From contig NZ_AZUI01000001.1 in the NCBI RefSeq assembly GCF_000526995.1, positions 434,001 through 498,000 of the forward strand: a stretch of 64,000 bases of DNA, written 5' to 3'. The notes beneath the pieces are model-generated. The model worked only from the letters and a program-made list of their open reading frames with translations. It was not told where the DNA came from and did not search any database. This document shows positions 1 to 9,138 of the stretch, piece by piece. Each line of letters opens with the position of its first letter. Position 1 is the stretch's first letter. The DNA is from Lacrimispora indolis DSM 755. GTDB lineage: Bacteria; Bacillota; Clostridia; Lachnospirales; Lachnospiraceae. Both the position numbers and the translations under genes were made by a program.

Positions 1-764
<764 letters not shown>

Positions 765-846
765 TCATTCCTCCAGTTTTCTTCTAAAAATAAAAATACG
801 TATTATCTAAAACTATCTGTTATGATTTCAGTATTGCCTTCTAAAA

Positions 847-1137
847 TTATTCGATCACTGCTAAAATATCACTCTGCTTGACGATTACATATTTCTCATC
901 GTCTTCTCCGGTCTCTATTTCTGTTCCTGAATATTTGGAGAAGATTACTTTATCGCCCACTTTAACCTGCATGGTAACTTCCTTGCCGTCTACCAGACCG
1001 CCTGGTCCTGCTGCGATAACTTCCGCCTGCTGGGGTTTTTCTTTTGCCTGACCCGGCAGAACAATACCGGACTTTGTTGTCTCCTCTGCAACCAATGGTT
1101 TTAACACAACTTTGTCAAATAATGGTACTAATTTCAT
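847..1137 (-). CDS. groES: Co-chaperonin GroES
   Basis: The 10 kDa cap of the GroEL chamber, 96 aa, which is the usual family length. It begins MKLVPLFDKVVLKPL and has the mobile-loop segment ETTKSGIVLPG, the GEVIAAGPG-type core (here AEVIAAGPGG) and the VKVGDKVIFSKYSGTEI strand typical of GroES. First gene of the groES-groEL operon. A ribosome binding site (GGAGGAATTGCA) precedes the ATG. Expression should be repressed by HrcA through the CIRCE element upstream. Confidence 0.98.
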   Translation of the reverse strand: MKLVPLFDKVVLKPLVAEETTKSGIVLPGQAKEKPQQAEVIAAGPGGLVDGKEVTMQVKVGDKVIFSKYSGTEIETGEDDEKYVIVKQSDILAVIE

Positions 1138-1219
1138 TGCAATTCCTCCTCATAGCTTTCTGCTTATTATTTCTTTCTTTTGGCCTTCCGAAAGAAGTTT
1201 TATTTTATTCACATACTAA

Positions 1220-1248
1220 GTTATATCACTCATTATTAGCACTGTCAA
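1220..1248 (-). promoter_or_regulatory. groESL sigma-A promoter
   Basis: On the minus strand TTGACA (1243-1248) and TATAAC (1220-1225) are separated by 17 bp, a near-consensus vegetative promoter. The -35 hexamer lies inside the CIRCE operator, so HrcA binding would block RNA polymerase. Confidence 0.9.
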
Positions 1249-1262
1249 TAGTTGAGTGCTAA
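1236..1262 (-). promoter_or_regulatory. CIRCE operator (HrcA binding site)
   Basis: Inverted repeat TTAGCACTg-N9-GAGTGCTAA. It matches the CIRCE consensus TTAGCACTC-N9-GAGTGCTAA except for one base in the left arm (1244). HrcA is known to bind CIRCE and repress groESL in Firmicutes. The hrcA gene is not in this window. Confidence 0.95.
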
Positions 1263-1406
1263 CTTTATATTTTTTTTACATTTTTACCATATTTGCGGTA
1301 TTTTCTCCTTTACCTACATAGTTTATAGAAATTTTCTTATTATATACCTTTATTTTTTTCTATGAACGTATTACAATAACATAGAATGAAGAGCCTTACA
1401 GGCATT

Positions 1407-1490
1407 CCGTTATGTTTAAAATGCACAGGCGTTAATAAAAAAGCGCCTTTTAAGCATACCGTTATGTCCAGAATACACGGGCGGTAATAA
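1407..1490 (+). repeat. Imperfect direct repeat, two 32-bp units 52 bp apart
   Basis: Units 1407-1438 and 1459-1490 both start CCGTTATGT and end with GTTAATAA / GGTAATAA. They agree at 26 of 32 positions, and similarity extends a few bases to the left. The second unit ends directly at the ribosome binding site of the gene at 1508. The pair looks like a local duplication of a leader or operator segment. The rest of the 1263-1507 gap shows nothing else clear. Confidence 0.6.
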
Positions 1491-1507
1491 GGAAAGGAGT
1501 GTTTCAA

Positions 1508-2185
1508 ATGGCAAAAAAGGGTAATGGGTTTGGGAAATTTGTGGCACTGGCCACTGTGGCCGGCGTTGTTGCCGCCGGTATCTCTTATTTTACAAAATAC
1601 AAATCCTTCCACAAAGAACTGGAAGAAAATTTCCATGATTTTGAAGATGAAGGGAATGACGACATTTCCAAAATTGACAGCACGATGAACCGCAACTATG
1701 TTTCCTTACATGCCAATAAGGATGAATTTAAGGTCGCCGCTGACCATATGGCAGATGCTGCCAAGGATGCGGTGAGTGCGGCAAAAAACCTGGTTAAGGA
1801 TGCGGCAAGTATTGTCTCCGATACGGCAAAGGAAGCGGCTTCTGCTATGGCTTTTACAGCGAAGGACATGTTTGAATCCGCAAAAGAACAGGCAGATACG
1901 TATTTAGATGACGAAGAAGACAGCTCAGATGGCGGTTTGGATTATGCTGCCGGAGCCGCAGACCGTCTGGCAGAAGAGGCCACAGAGGCAGCGGACTCTA
2001 TAATGGAAACAGCGGAAACAGCTGTTGAGACAGCCAAAGATGCAGCAAAGGAGGGGTTTGAGGCGGCAAAGGAGGCAGCAAAGGACGGATTTGAGGCCAC
2101 TAAAGAAGCAGCCCAATCTACCGGAGCGGCGATTAAGGAACTGGCCGATGAAACCACTACCATTGTGGAAGAAGAAATAGATTAA
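1508..2185 (+). CDS. Alanine-rich amphipathic-helix protein with N-terminal membrane segment
   Basis: 225 aa, not recognised as a named family. Residues about 9-28 (FVALATVAGVVAAGISYFT) form one hydrophobic, glycine/alanine-rich helix. An acidic stretch follows, and then about 150 residues of Ala/Lys/Glu-rich repeats such as AKDAVSAAKNLVKDAA and AAKEGFEAAKEAAKDGFEA. The repeats have an 11-residue periodicity like LEA group 3 or apolipoprotein helices, which suggests a long amphipathic helix lying on a membrane or acting as a stress protectant. The start is ATG 1508 because GGAAAGGAG sits 8 bp upstream; an in-frame GTG at 1499 overlaps that site. It is a monocistronic unit with its own terminator, divergent from groESL. 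Function unknown. Confidence 0.8.
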   Translation: MAKKGNGFGKFVALATVAGVVAAGISYFTKYKSFHKELEENFHDFEDEGNDDISKIDSTMNRNYVSLHANKDEFKVAADHMADAAKDAVSAAKNLVKDAASIVSDTAKEAASAMAFTAKDMFESAKEQADTYLDDEEDSSDGGLDYAAGAADRLAEEATEAADSIMETAETAVETAKDAAKEGFEAAKEAAKDGFEATKEAAQSTGAAIKELADETTTIVEEEID

Positions 2186-2210
2186 AACAATTTAGTAATG
2201 GAACCTGGGA

Positions 2211-2249
2211 AAAGCCACTGGAAAGCGCTCGCTCTGCAGTGGCTTTTTT
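2211..2249 (+). terminator. Rho-independent terminator
   Basis: Stem AAAAGCCACTG / CAGTGGCTTTTTT with T run, 26 bp after the stop of the alanine-rich protein gene. Confidence 0.85.
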
Positions 2250-2281
2250 CAATGCTGTTGCCGCATTTCCTAAATCACAGT

Positions 2282-3109
2282 TTATTTCTTATACAGGAAT
2301 TCTTCCGGTAAATTCACCTTAAAATCCACCGCTAAGTCCCGGAAGTTCTGAGACGTAATGGTCTGAAGCTTATCCGGACGGATGGAAAGCACTTTAACAA
2401 GAATCTCCGCAGATTTTTCCACAGTATGCATAAGGCCGAAAGTCAAGTCAAAATCCTCTCCGGAAGCAAACAGGCCGTGATGGGCCCAGACAGCCACATC
2501 GTACTTCTTCATCAATTCGCTGGTAGCCACTGCAATATCACGTCCGCCAGGCACCATCCAGCCCACAACACCTACGCCGGCAGGGAAAACCACCGGACAT
2601 TCCGTAGCCATCTCCCATAATTCCCTGGTAAACACTTTATCCTCCAAGGGCAGGACAAAGGTAAGGGCGATTATATTGGCAGGATGGGCATGGTAGATCA
2701 CCCTGTGCGTTCCAGCCGTGGCCTCTTTTTTGACCTCATGGTTCATAAGGTGGGAAGGAAGCTCACTGGTAGGACGCCCGCCGTTTATAAGACCCCAGCG
2801 GATCCTGTAATTCTCGCCCTTTTCATCTACCTCAATAATACAGGTATTGGCTTCCGGATCCAGGATCACGTTGCGGAAGTATTTTCCGCTTCCTGTTACC
2901 ATAAAATACTCTCCTGCCAGACCCTTCACGCTGGTGCCGATGGGCTGCCAGGGATTTGCATCCGTAAAGCCTTCTCTTATGGATTCCACCTCTGACTGCT
3001 TGATGCGGTAGCTTAAATTGCCGCCGTTCCTCTCATGCCAGTTCTGACGGAAGCCGTCATCACATAAGCGGATAAAGCTTTTTACAAATTCCGTATCTAA
3101 CATCTTCAT
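2282..3109 (-). CDS. rhaD: Rhamnulose-1-phosphate aldolase
   Basis: Zinc-dependent class II aldolase that splits L-rhamnulose-1-phosphate into dihydroxyacetone phosphate and L-lactaldehyde, the last step of the rhamnose operon. 275 aa, against 274 in E. coli RhaD. Zinc ligands are visible in YHAHPANIIAL and in AHHGLFASG, and the catalytic glutamate in GRPTSELPSHLM. The start is ATG 3107-3109 (MKMLDTEF), preceded by GGAGAAAGATAAT; longer upstream starts lack a ribosome binding site and would overlap rhaA. It lies 13 bp after rhaA and is the last gene of the operon. Confidence 0.95.
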   Translation of the reverse strand: MKMLDTEFVKSFIRLCDDGFRQNWHERNGGNLSYRIKQSEVESIREGFTDANPWQPIGTSVKGLAGEYFMVTGSGKYFRNVILDPEANTCIIEVDEKGENYRIRWGLINGGRPTSELPSHLMNHEVKKEATAGTHRVIYHAHPANIIALTFVLPLEDKVFTRELWEMATECPVVFPAGVGVVGWMVPGGRDIAVATSELMKKYDVAVWAHHGLFASGEDFDLTFGLMHTVEKSAEILVKVLSIRPDKLQTITSQNFRDLAVDFKVNLPEEFLYKK

Positions 3110-3122
3110 ATTATCTTTCTCC

Positions 3123-4373
3123 TTATTTCCGGTTAAGCAGCACTTCTTTTTCATAGCAGCATATCTCTTCAAACCAGTCTTCCTTTGCAGGCACTCCGTT
3201 TATCTCACAAAAGTAGTTCCAAACATCGCCTATCGGATAAAGCTTAAGCTCCTCCTGAAGCATCATCTGCTCCGTAAAATTGCGTTCTTCCTGTAACCTT
3301 TTAAGGGTTTCATTGGGAAGAAGAAGGGCATTCAGAAGAGCCTTCTGCATGTTGCGCATTCCAACGATCCAGGCGCTTAAGCGGTTGATGCTTGCATCAA
3401 AAAAGTCAAGGGCCAGAAGGATGCGGTCCGCCCCGCCCCGTATGATCTCCTTCCCGATCTCCTTTGTTTCATCGTCAAACAGCACAACATGGTCACTGTC
3501 CCACCGCACCGGCCTTGTTACGTGAAGGGCCACCTTGTCAAAAAACAGGAGCATGGAAGATATCTTATCAGACACCACCTCCGTGGGATGATAATGGCCG
3601 CTGTCCAGCAGGCAGAGGATATCATTCTTGGAGGCGTAATTCATATAAAACTCATGGGAACCAACGGTGCAGCTTTCCATTCCTATCCCAAATACCTTGG
3701 ATTCCACAGCCACATATACCTTGGTCCTATCGTAGTCAATGGAAAGGATCTGATCAAGAGAATCCTTTAATCTCGCCCTTGGGGAAGTGCGGTCTGCCGG
3801 TATATCCTTAAACCCGTCGGGAATCCAGATGTTCATGGTACAGGGAGTCCCCTGCTCCTTTGCAAAATACTCAGAAATGCGGAGGCACGCCTGCACGTGT
3901 CTGATCCAGAAGCTCCGTATCTCATCATCTTCACTGGACAGGGTGGCATTTTCCGCCTTTGGATGGGAAAACAAGGTGGGATTAAAGTCAATGCCGATCC
4001 CTCTTTCCCTTGCAAACTCCACCCACTTTGTGAAGTGTTTCGGCTCCAGCTGATCCCGGTCCGCCCATTCTCCCTCCTCAAATATAGCATAGCTTGCGTG
4101 AAGGTTAATCCTGTGCTTTCCAGGGATCAGGCTCAGCGCCTTATCCATGTCCCTCATCAGCTCCTGAGGATTTCTCGCCCGGCCAGGGTAATTGCCTGTA
4201 GCCTGAATTCCCCCTGATAAGGCTCCATCCCCATCAAATCCCATCACGTCATCTCCCTGCCAGCAGTGCATGGAAATGGGGATCGTTTTTAAGGCTTCCA
4301 ATGCCTCATCCGTATTTACGCCGACGGCTTTGTATGCTTCCCTTGCTGCTTCATATCTTTCTTTTATTGTCAT
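3123..4373 (-). CDS. rhaA: L-rhamnose isomerase
   Basis: Converts L-rhamnose to L-rhamnulose in the cytoplasm and needs divalent metal (Mn2+). 416 aa, close to the 419 aa of the E. coli enzyme, and collinear from [14 protein letters not shown] near the N-terminus through [11 protein letters not shown] to the metal-site region [17 protein letters not shown]. The gene sits between rhaM (27 bp upstream) and rhaD (13 bp downstream), all on the minus strand, so the four rha genes form one transcript. Identification is secure. Confidence 0.96.
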   Translation of the reverse strand: MTIKERYEAAREAYKAVGVNTDEALEALKTIPISMHCWQGDDVMGFDGDGALSGGIQATGNYPGRARNPQELMRDMDKALSLIPGKHRINLHASYAIFEEGEWADRDQLEPKHFTKWVEFARERGIGIDFNPTLFSHPKAENATLSSEDDEIRSFWIRHVQACLRISEYFAKEQGTPCTMNIWIPDGFKDIPADRTSPRARLKDSLDQILSIDYDRTKVYVAVESKVFGIGMESCTVGSHEFYMNYASKNDILCLLDSGHYHPTEVVSDKISSMLLFFDKVALHVTRPVRWDSDHVVLFDDETKEIGKEIIRGGADRILLALDFFDASINRLSAWIVGMRNMQKALLNALLLPNETLKRLQEERNFTEQMMLQEELKLYPIGDVWNYFCEINGVPAKEDWFEEICCYEKEVLLNRK

Positions 4374-4400
4374 GGCTCTCTTCTCCTTTTAACGATTTAA

Positions 4401-4715
4401 TTAATCCAAATGAAATACAGGCTTTAAACCAATGGAAACAGGACTGTTGTCCGGGTTGGTTTTCATGATATCAGCCATGAAATCCCACCATTTCCGGTTG
4501 ATGGGAGTATCAGCCGATTCCGCCCATTTCTCTTCATCTTCGATCTCAATATACCCGTAAAGGACATTGGTCTCCTCATCTAAGAAAATGGAGTAATTGT
4601 GTCCCCCATGCCGGCTGATCATTTCCTTCATCTCAGGCCAGAGCAGATTATGTCTCTTTTCATATTCTTCGGCCATTCCTTCATTTAAGTACATTTTAAA
4701 AGATTTTCTTATCAT
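4401..4715 (-). CDS. rhaM: L-rhamnose mutarotase
   Basis: Interconverts alpha and beta anomers of L-rhamnose so that isomerase receives its preferred form. 104 aa from ATG 4713-4715 (MIRKSFKMYLNEGM), identical in length to E. coli RhaM. Family features seen are EYEKRHNLLWPEMKEMISRHG and NYSIFLDEETN, and the C-terminal WWDFMADIM. The start follows GGAGGAGACGAC, and the upstream in-frame ATG overlaps that site. Lies 14 bp after rhaB. Confidence 0.93.
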   Translation of the reverse strand: MIRKSFKMYLNEGMAEEYEKRHNLLWPEMKEMISRHGGHNYSIFLDEETNVLYGYIEIEDEEKWAESADTPINRKWWDFMADIMKTNPDNSPVSIGLKPVFHLD

Positions 4716-4729
4716 GTCGTCTCCTCCAT

Positions 4730-6172
4730 TCATGACAGCCTATTGCGGGGCTGGTACTCTTTTACTGCAAAGGACCGGTATACTGCTTCCCTTGCCTGTT
4801 TCAGGCTTTTAAACTCCCCGGCAGCAAGCATCTGGGCAAGAAGGTTTCCGATGGCAGTAGCTTCTCCCGGTCCGGCATAAACGGTCCGGCCTGTGCAGTC
4901 TGCAGTCAGCTGGTTTAAATACTCCGCATTGGAACCTCCTCCTACCACATGAATGGCCGGATAGTTATTTCCTGTAATGGCTTCCAGCTCCTTTACCGTA
5001 TTCCCGTAGCAGGCTGCCAGACTGTTGTATATGACTGCCGCCAGCTGTCCCGCAGTCTTTGGCACAGCCATTCCAGACCTTTGGCAGAACTCCTGCACTG
5101 CTTTGATCATGCTCTCCGGCGAAAGGAACACGCTGTCATTGCAGTCCACAATGGAAGGAATCCGTTCCTCAGAGGCCAGCCGGCAAAGCTCTGCAAAGGA
5201 GTAAGCCTCCCCTTTTTCTTCAAGCTCCTTTTTCACGGACTGAATCATCCAAAGGCCCATGATGTTTTTTAAGTATCGGAAGCGGTGGTCATAACCGCCC
5301 TCATTGGTGAAATTTAACTCCATGCTTTCCATGGAGCAGTTTGCCTTAGAAAGCTCTGTGCCCATAAGGGACCAGGTTCCTGAGCTGATGTAAAGGATAT
5401 CTCCCATGGGATCCTCTCCGCCTGGAACCAGAGGGACCGCCATAACGGCAGAACCGGTATCATGGGTCGCAGGAAGAACCACCTGACAGGAGAATCCCAC
5501 TTCCTTTTCCAAATCCTCTGCCAATAGTCCTACAGTTGTTCCCGGCATGGACAGCTCTTTAAACAGCCTTTCAGGCAGGTCCAGCTTTTGAATCAGTTCA
5601 TAATCCCAGGTCCCTGTTTCCGCATTTACCAGCTGCGTGGTAGTTGCATTGGTATACTCCTGCTTTTTCACTCCTGTCAGCAGATAGTGGAAATAGTCCG
5701 GGATCATGAGGAAGGATTCCCCTTTCTCCAGATATTCCGGATTCTCTTCTCTGACAGCCATAAGCTGATAAATGGTGTTGAATATCTGTTTCTGGATGCC
5801 GGTCCTTCCATATAGGTCTTTTAAAGAAATGACTTTGTACAGCTTTTCATCCATTCCATTTGTTCTGTTATCCCGGTATCCCGTTGCATTCCCAAGCATC
5901 CGGTTTTCCCCATCCAAAAGAACAAAATCCACGGCCCAGGTATCGATCCCCATGCTGACCGGGATCTTACCAAGCTTCCTGCACTCCTTCATACCCTCTT
6001 TGATCCCGGCAAATAAAGCCTCCACATCCCAGCACAAATGCCCGTCCTTCCGTTTCATGCCGTTGCCAAACCGGTAAATCTCCTGAAGTACCAGCTTTCC
6101 TTCCCTCACTGTCCCAAGAATATGACGGCCGCTGGAGGCGCCGATGTCCACAGCAAGATAATACTTCTCCAT
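4730..6172 (-). CDS. rhaB: Rhamnulokinase
   Basis: FGGY-family sugar kinase that phosphorylates L-rhamnulose at O1 with ATP. 480 aa (E. coli 489). The first phosphate motif LAVDIGASSGRH lies at the N-terminus, the active-site region near MGIDTWAVDFVLLD, the middle motif ATHDTGSAVMAVP, and the adenosine motif VVGGGSNAEYLNQ near the C-terminus. The chosen start is ATG 6170-6172 (MEKYYLAVDIG), with GGGAG about ten bases upstream; ATG 6202 has only a weak site. First gene of the rha operon. Confidence 0.94.
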   Translation of the reverse strand: MEKYYLAVDIGASSGRHILGTVREGKLVLQEIYRFGNGMKRKDGHLCWDVEALFAGIKEGMKECRKLGKIPVSMGIDTWAVDFVLLDGENRMLGNATGYRDNRTNGMDEKLYKVISLKDLYGRTGIQKQIFNTIYQLMAVREENPEYLEKGESFLMIPDYFHYLLTGVKKQEYTNATTTQLVNAETGTWDYELIQKLDLPERLFKELSMPGTTVGLLAEDLEKEVGFSCQVVLPATHDTGSAVMAVPLVPGGEDPMGDILYISSGTWSLMGTELSKANCSMESMELNFTNEGGYDHRFRYLKNIMGLWMIQSVKKELEEKGEAYSFAELCRLASEERIPSIVDCNDSVFLSPESMIKAVQEFCQRSGMAVPKTAGQLAAVIYNSLAACYGNTVKELEAITGNNYPAIHVVGGGSNAEYLNQLTADCTGRTVYAGPGEATAIGNLLAQMLAAGEFKSLKQAREAVYRSFAVKEYQPRNRLS

Positions 6173-6204
6173 GTAAACCACTCTCCCATTGTTTTCTTTC
6201 ATAC

Positions 6205-6264
6205 TGCCCCCGCTTTTTTAACAGGGGCACCCGTTTACACCATGTCCCGCACCACCGGACATCA
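6205..6264 (-). promoter_or_regulatory. rhaB leader with inverted repeats and possible cre site
   Basis: Two inverted repeats lie upstream of rhaB: TGCCCC/GGGGCA (6205-6229) and ATGTCC/GGACAT (6242-6264). Between them the minus strand reads TGTAAACGGGTGCC, which resembles the CcpA cre consensus TGTAANCGNTNNCA with two mismatches. I could not place a convincing -35/-10 pair. Regulation by an AraC/RhaS-type activator and CcpA is inference. Confidence 0.35.
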
Positions 6265-6325
6265 GGTTTAAACGTATACTCACAGATTGTTTCTACTTTA
6301 TATCATAATGGATCTCCGCAATAAA

Positions 6326-6362
6326 AATAAGGACGCTGTTTAATTAAAACTGCGTCCTTATT
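6326..6362 (-). terminator. Hairpin terminator upstream of rhaB
   Basis: AATAAGGACGC / GCGTCCTTATT, 11-bp stem with a 15-nt loop, followed on the minus strand by TTTTTATTG. It insulates the rha operon from the small gene at 6482. Symmetry would allow action on either strand. Confidence 0.75.
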
Positions 6363-6440
6363 TGCATGATCAGCAAAATGGTTTCCTTTGCCGGGTTTTA
6401 TTCATCTGATTTATCAGGATTTAATTGCTGCACCAAGCTA

Positions 6441-6476
6441 AAAACATGCCAAACACCCAATCAGGGCATTTGGCAT
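6441..6476 (-). terminator. Terminator of the small coiled-coil gene
   Basis: Stem ATGCCAAA/TTTGGCAT directly after the stop of the gene at 6482, followed on the minus strand by GTTTTTAG. Confidence 0.7.
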
Positions 6477-6481
6477 ATACA

Positions 6482-6709
6482 CTATTCTTTACTGATAAGT
6501 ATATCTTTTAATTCTGATATTGACATATTTTTTTCTTGGAGAATGGCTGATACCTCCTTGAATTCCTCTAATTTAATTTCTTCTTGTATCTGTTTTGCTC
6601 TTTCTTCCTGAGTCTTAACAGCAGCCTTATACTGTTCTATGGCATCTTGTGTATTTTTTAATTCTTCCCGAAGCTTTTCCAGTGATGTTTTACGTACACC
6701 TCTTGGCAT
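6482..6709 (-). CDS. Small coiled-coil protein, MPRGVRKT family (copy 1)
   Basis: 75 aa, begins MPRGVRKTSLEKLREELK and continues as one long charged helix with heptad spacing (DAIEQYKAAVKTQEERAKQIQEEI), ending in a short hydrophobic helix (MSISELKDILISKE). A basic N-terminus plus coiled coil is compatible with a small nucleic-acid-binding or scaffold protein, but I know no assigned function. The start at 6709 is fixed by GGAGGGCGCTATT; the longer frame upstream has no site. A paralogue lies at 6893. The 47-bp interspersed repeat sits 40 bp upstream. Confidence 0.75.
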   Translation of the reverse strand: MPRGVRKTSLEKLREELKNTQDAIEQYKAAVKTQEERAKQIQEEIKLEEFKEVSAILQEKNMSISELKDILISKE

Positions 6710-6749
6710 AATAGCGCCCTCCTTATAATTGGTTATATAAACATATAGT

Positions 6750-6796
6750 GTCAAGTGGATATTCGCAATCCGCTTCGCCACTTGATCCGGTTAAAT
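6750..6796 (+). repeat. 47-bp interspersed repeat, copy A
   Basis: Begins GTCAAGTGGATATTCGCAAT and ends ATCCGGTTAAAT. Arms CAAGTGG and CCACTTG (6752-6758 and 6778-6784) can pair, and GGAT/ATCC can form an inner hairpin. Two more copies lie at 38979 and 44438 in the same orientation. Here it lies between the two MPRGVRKT genes. Confidence 0.75.
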
Positions 6797-6892
6797 CACA
6801 CAATTTACAATATATACAATAAAATAGATACACGCTTAAAAGAATCTGACTGTGCCCTTTCCTGAATATCTTTTCTCTGCAGTCTGAGTTTA

Positions 6893-7126
6893 TTACTCTG
6901 CTTTTGATGAAATAAGCAGTTCCTTTAAATCCATGATCGACATCTCATGCTCGTCCAATATGGATGATACTTCCTTAAATTGTTCCAGCTTTATTTTATC
7001 CTGAATTTCCTTCTCTTTTTCTCCTAAAGTTACCAAGCTGTTCTTATATTGCTGGATGGTTTCCTGGACCTCTTTTAATTCTTCCTGAAGCTTTTCAAGC
7101 GGTGTCTTTCTTACTCCTCTTGGCAT
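6893..7126 (-). CDS. Small coiled-coil protein, MPRGVRKT family (copy 2)
   Basis: 77 aa, MPRGVRKTPLEKLQEELKEV, then a charged coiled coil (ETIQQYKNSLVTLGEKEKEIQDKI) and a C-terminal EMSIMDLKELLISSKAE. It aligns end to end without gaps with the protein at 6482, differing mainly at exposed heptad positions, so the two arose by tandem duplication. Ribosome binding site AAAGGAGAG precedes the ATG at 7126. Function unknown. Confidence 0.75.
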   Translation of the reverse strand: MPRGVRKTPLEKLQEELKEVQETIQQYKNSLVTLGEKEKEIQDKIKLEQFKEVSSILDEHEMSIMDLKELLISSKAE

Positions 7127-7291
7127 ACTGGTTCTCTCCTTTACAGAAATATTTTATATCGACCATATATTACCAAGTATATGCAAAGTTTCTTTTGTTT
7201 ATTACTTTATCATTTCTGCCGTTGAAATTTCTTCAGGAAGAACTTTTATGGAAAGTTTCCGGTTTTAAAAGGCTTTTCATTGCCCCATGAC

Positions 7292-7327
7292 AAAAAAAAG
7301 GAAAGCAGATTTCATCCGCTTTCCTTT
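7292..7327 (-). terminator. Terminator of the sugar ABC operon
   Basis: AAAGGAAAGC/GCTTTCCTTT stem followed on the minus strand by eight T, 54 bp after the last permease gene. Confidence 0.88.
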
Positions 7328-7380
7328 CCCTGTTTCAAACAAGCTTCTTCTCATTCTAAAAATTTTTCAGATATGGGAAT

Positions 7381-8208
7381 TCAGCCTTTTACACCTGTAT
7401 GGGCCACGCCTTCAATGAACTGTTTCTGGAAGATAAAAAACAAAACAACCATTGGAATAACAGCCAGAACAGCGCCTGCCATTTGAGCAGGATAATCATT
7501 GGTATGCTGTCCCTGAAGAGTGGACAAGGCCGGAGCCAGGGTCATCTTTGTTGTGGTGGTATTGACGATCAAGGGCCACATAAAGTCATTCCAGGCAAAC
7601 TTTGCCGTGAAAATCACAAGAGCCACGATCCCTGATTTAACCAGAGGAACCATGATCTGTGTCAGGATCTGGAACCTGCCGCAGCCGTCAAGTATGGCCG
7701 CTTCCTCCAGCTCATCGGGAAGTGATAAGAAAAATTGCCGCATCATAAAAGTCCCGAAGGCACTGAATAAATTAGGCAGAAAAAGCGCAAACAGCGTATC
7801 TAAAAGTCCGATCTTCTGCACAATTAAGTACTGGGGAACCAGAAAGATCTGTCCCGGTACCATCAGGACGGAAAGCACCACCAAAAACAGTACATCCCTT
7901 CCCGGGAATTTGATTCTGGCAAAGGAATACGCTGCCAGGGTACAGATCACCACCTGTCCCGCAACCGTTATGACCGTAGAAAATACGGTGTTCATATAGA
8001 TCCTTCCAAAAGGAAGAGCGGTCAGAACGTTATGATAGGCTTCTGTGACAAACCGGTCCGGAAGAATCGTAGGCGGGATCGCCATGGATTCTCCTTTTGT
8101 TTTAAATGAGGTACACAGCATCCAAAGAAAGGGAAGCACGGTGATGCCGATTCCTGCGATCAGAATCAGATGGATCAATAGCTTTTTTCGACTGCTCGTT
8201 CTCTTCAT
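7381..8208 (-). CDS. Carbohydrate ABC transporter permease (MalG/AraQ type)
   Basis: 275 aa inner-membrane subunit of a CUT1-family sugar importer with six predicted TM helices, starting with LIHLILIAGIGITVLPFLWMLC. The EAA loop that docks to the ATPase is EEAAILDGCGRFQILTQIMVP. The start at 8208 follows AGGAGGTAACCG, which overlaps the stop of the partner permease, so the two are translationally close. As usual for CUT1 systems in Firmicutes, no dedicated ATPase is present, and a shared MsmK-type ATPase elsewhere is likely. Confidence 0.9.
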   Translation of the reverse strand: MKRTSSRKKLLIHLILIAGIGITVLPFLWMLCTSFKTKGESMAIPPTILPDRFVTEAYHNVLTALPFGRIYMNTVFSTVITVAGQVVICTLAAYSFARIKFPGRDVLFLVVLSVLMVPGQIFLVPQYLIVQKIGLLDTLFALFLPNLFSAFGTFMMRQFFLSLPDELEEAAILDGCGRFQILTQIMVPLVKSGIVALVIFTAKFAWNDFMWPLIVNTTTTKMTLAPALSTLQGQHTNDYPAQMAGAVLAVIPMVVLFFIFQKQFIEGVAHTGVKG

Positions 8209-8220
8209 CGGTTACCTCCT

Positions 8221-9129
8221 TTAGTCGTAATTGACCCATTTTTTCTGGCCTATCATCTGAATGACTGTTACCAGCATGATAATAGAAAAGATTAAAATGG
8301 ATATGGCTGCTGCATAGCCCTTATGGCCGTAATCAAAGGCATTCCGGTAGAACATCATGACCAGAGTCTGAGTGCTTCGATAAGCAGTATTCGTTTTTCC
8401 GATCATCATATAAATGGTGTCAAACACCTGAAAACCGCTGATGATGGAAGTGATCATAACAAAAAATATGGTGGGTGACAGCATGGGAACCGTGATCTTA
8501 AAAAACTGGTGAATGCCGCTTGCTCCATCAACAGATGCCGCCTCATAATATGACCTTGATATTCCCTGCATACCTGCTAAAAGTATGATCATGTTATAGC
8601 CTACGGTTCCCCATATTCCAACCAGCATAACCATAAACAGAGCTGTCTTTGGGTCTGTAATCCAGCCATGGGGAGCAAAACCCAAAGCCTTCATTGCCGC
8701 ATTTAAAAGGCCGTACTGCTCATTATATATCCATTTCCAGACCATCGCCACTGCGGCCGACATGGTAACAGAAGGCAGGAAATAGACGGTTCTGTAAAAA
8801 GAAGTCCCTTTGATTTTTGTATTGAGCAGGGCCGCTACAAACAAGGACAACATAAGGCCCAAGGGCACAGTAACCCCGACGTAGAGAAGTGTATTGCCAA
8901 GAGCCTTCCACAATTCTTTATCCTTACACATTTCCAGATAGTTATTAAGGCCATAAAAGGTGGCTACATTGAATTTATTCACTTCATTAAAGCTGAACCA
9001 GAAGTTCTGGATAAAGGGAAAAATATAAAACACGAAGATTCCAAACAACAGGGGCGCTATAAACAAATACCCCTCTCCCCATTCTTTCCATTGCCGCTTT
9101 GCTATTTTCTTTTTTGTCGTACCCTGCAT
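8221..9129 (-). CDS. Carbohydrate ABC transporter permease (MalF/UgpA type)
   Basis: About 302 aa, six TM helices; begins GYLFIAPLLFGIFVFYIFPFIQNFWFSF, typical of LacF/UgpA permeases. The EAA loop is YEAASVDGASGIHQFFKITVP. The start is uncertain: ATG 9129 has AGGTG upstream, while an in-frame GTG at 9138 directly abuts the stop of the binding-protein gene. Forms the membrane channel with the 7381-8208 product. Substrate unknown; see the neighbouring oxidoreductase and hydrolase genes. Confidence 0.9.
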   Translation of the reverse strand: MQGTTKKKIAKRQWKEWGEGYLFIAPLLFGIFVFYIFPFIQNFWFSFNEVNKFNVATFYGLNNYLEMCKDKELWKALGNTLLYVGVTVPLGLMLSLFVAALLNTKIKGTSFYRTVYFLPSVTMSAAVAMVWKWIYNEQYGLLNAAMKALGFAPHGWITDPKTALFMVMLVGIWGTVGYNMIILLAGMQGISRSYYEAASVDGASGIHQFFKITVPMLSPTIFFVMITSIISGFQVFDTIYMMIGKTNTAYRSTQTLVMMFYRNAFDYGHKGYAAAISILIFSIIMLVTVIQMIGQKKWVNYD

Positions 9130-9138
9130 TCCATACAC

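Noticed and set aside
1942..2163. Minus-strand Ala/Ser-rich frame opposite the alanine-rich protein
   Set aside because: Mirror of the repetitive coding sequence; the plus strand has the ribosome site, start and terminator.
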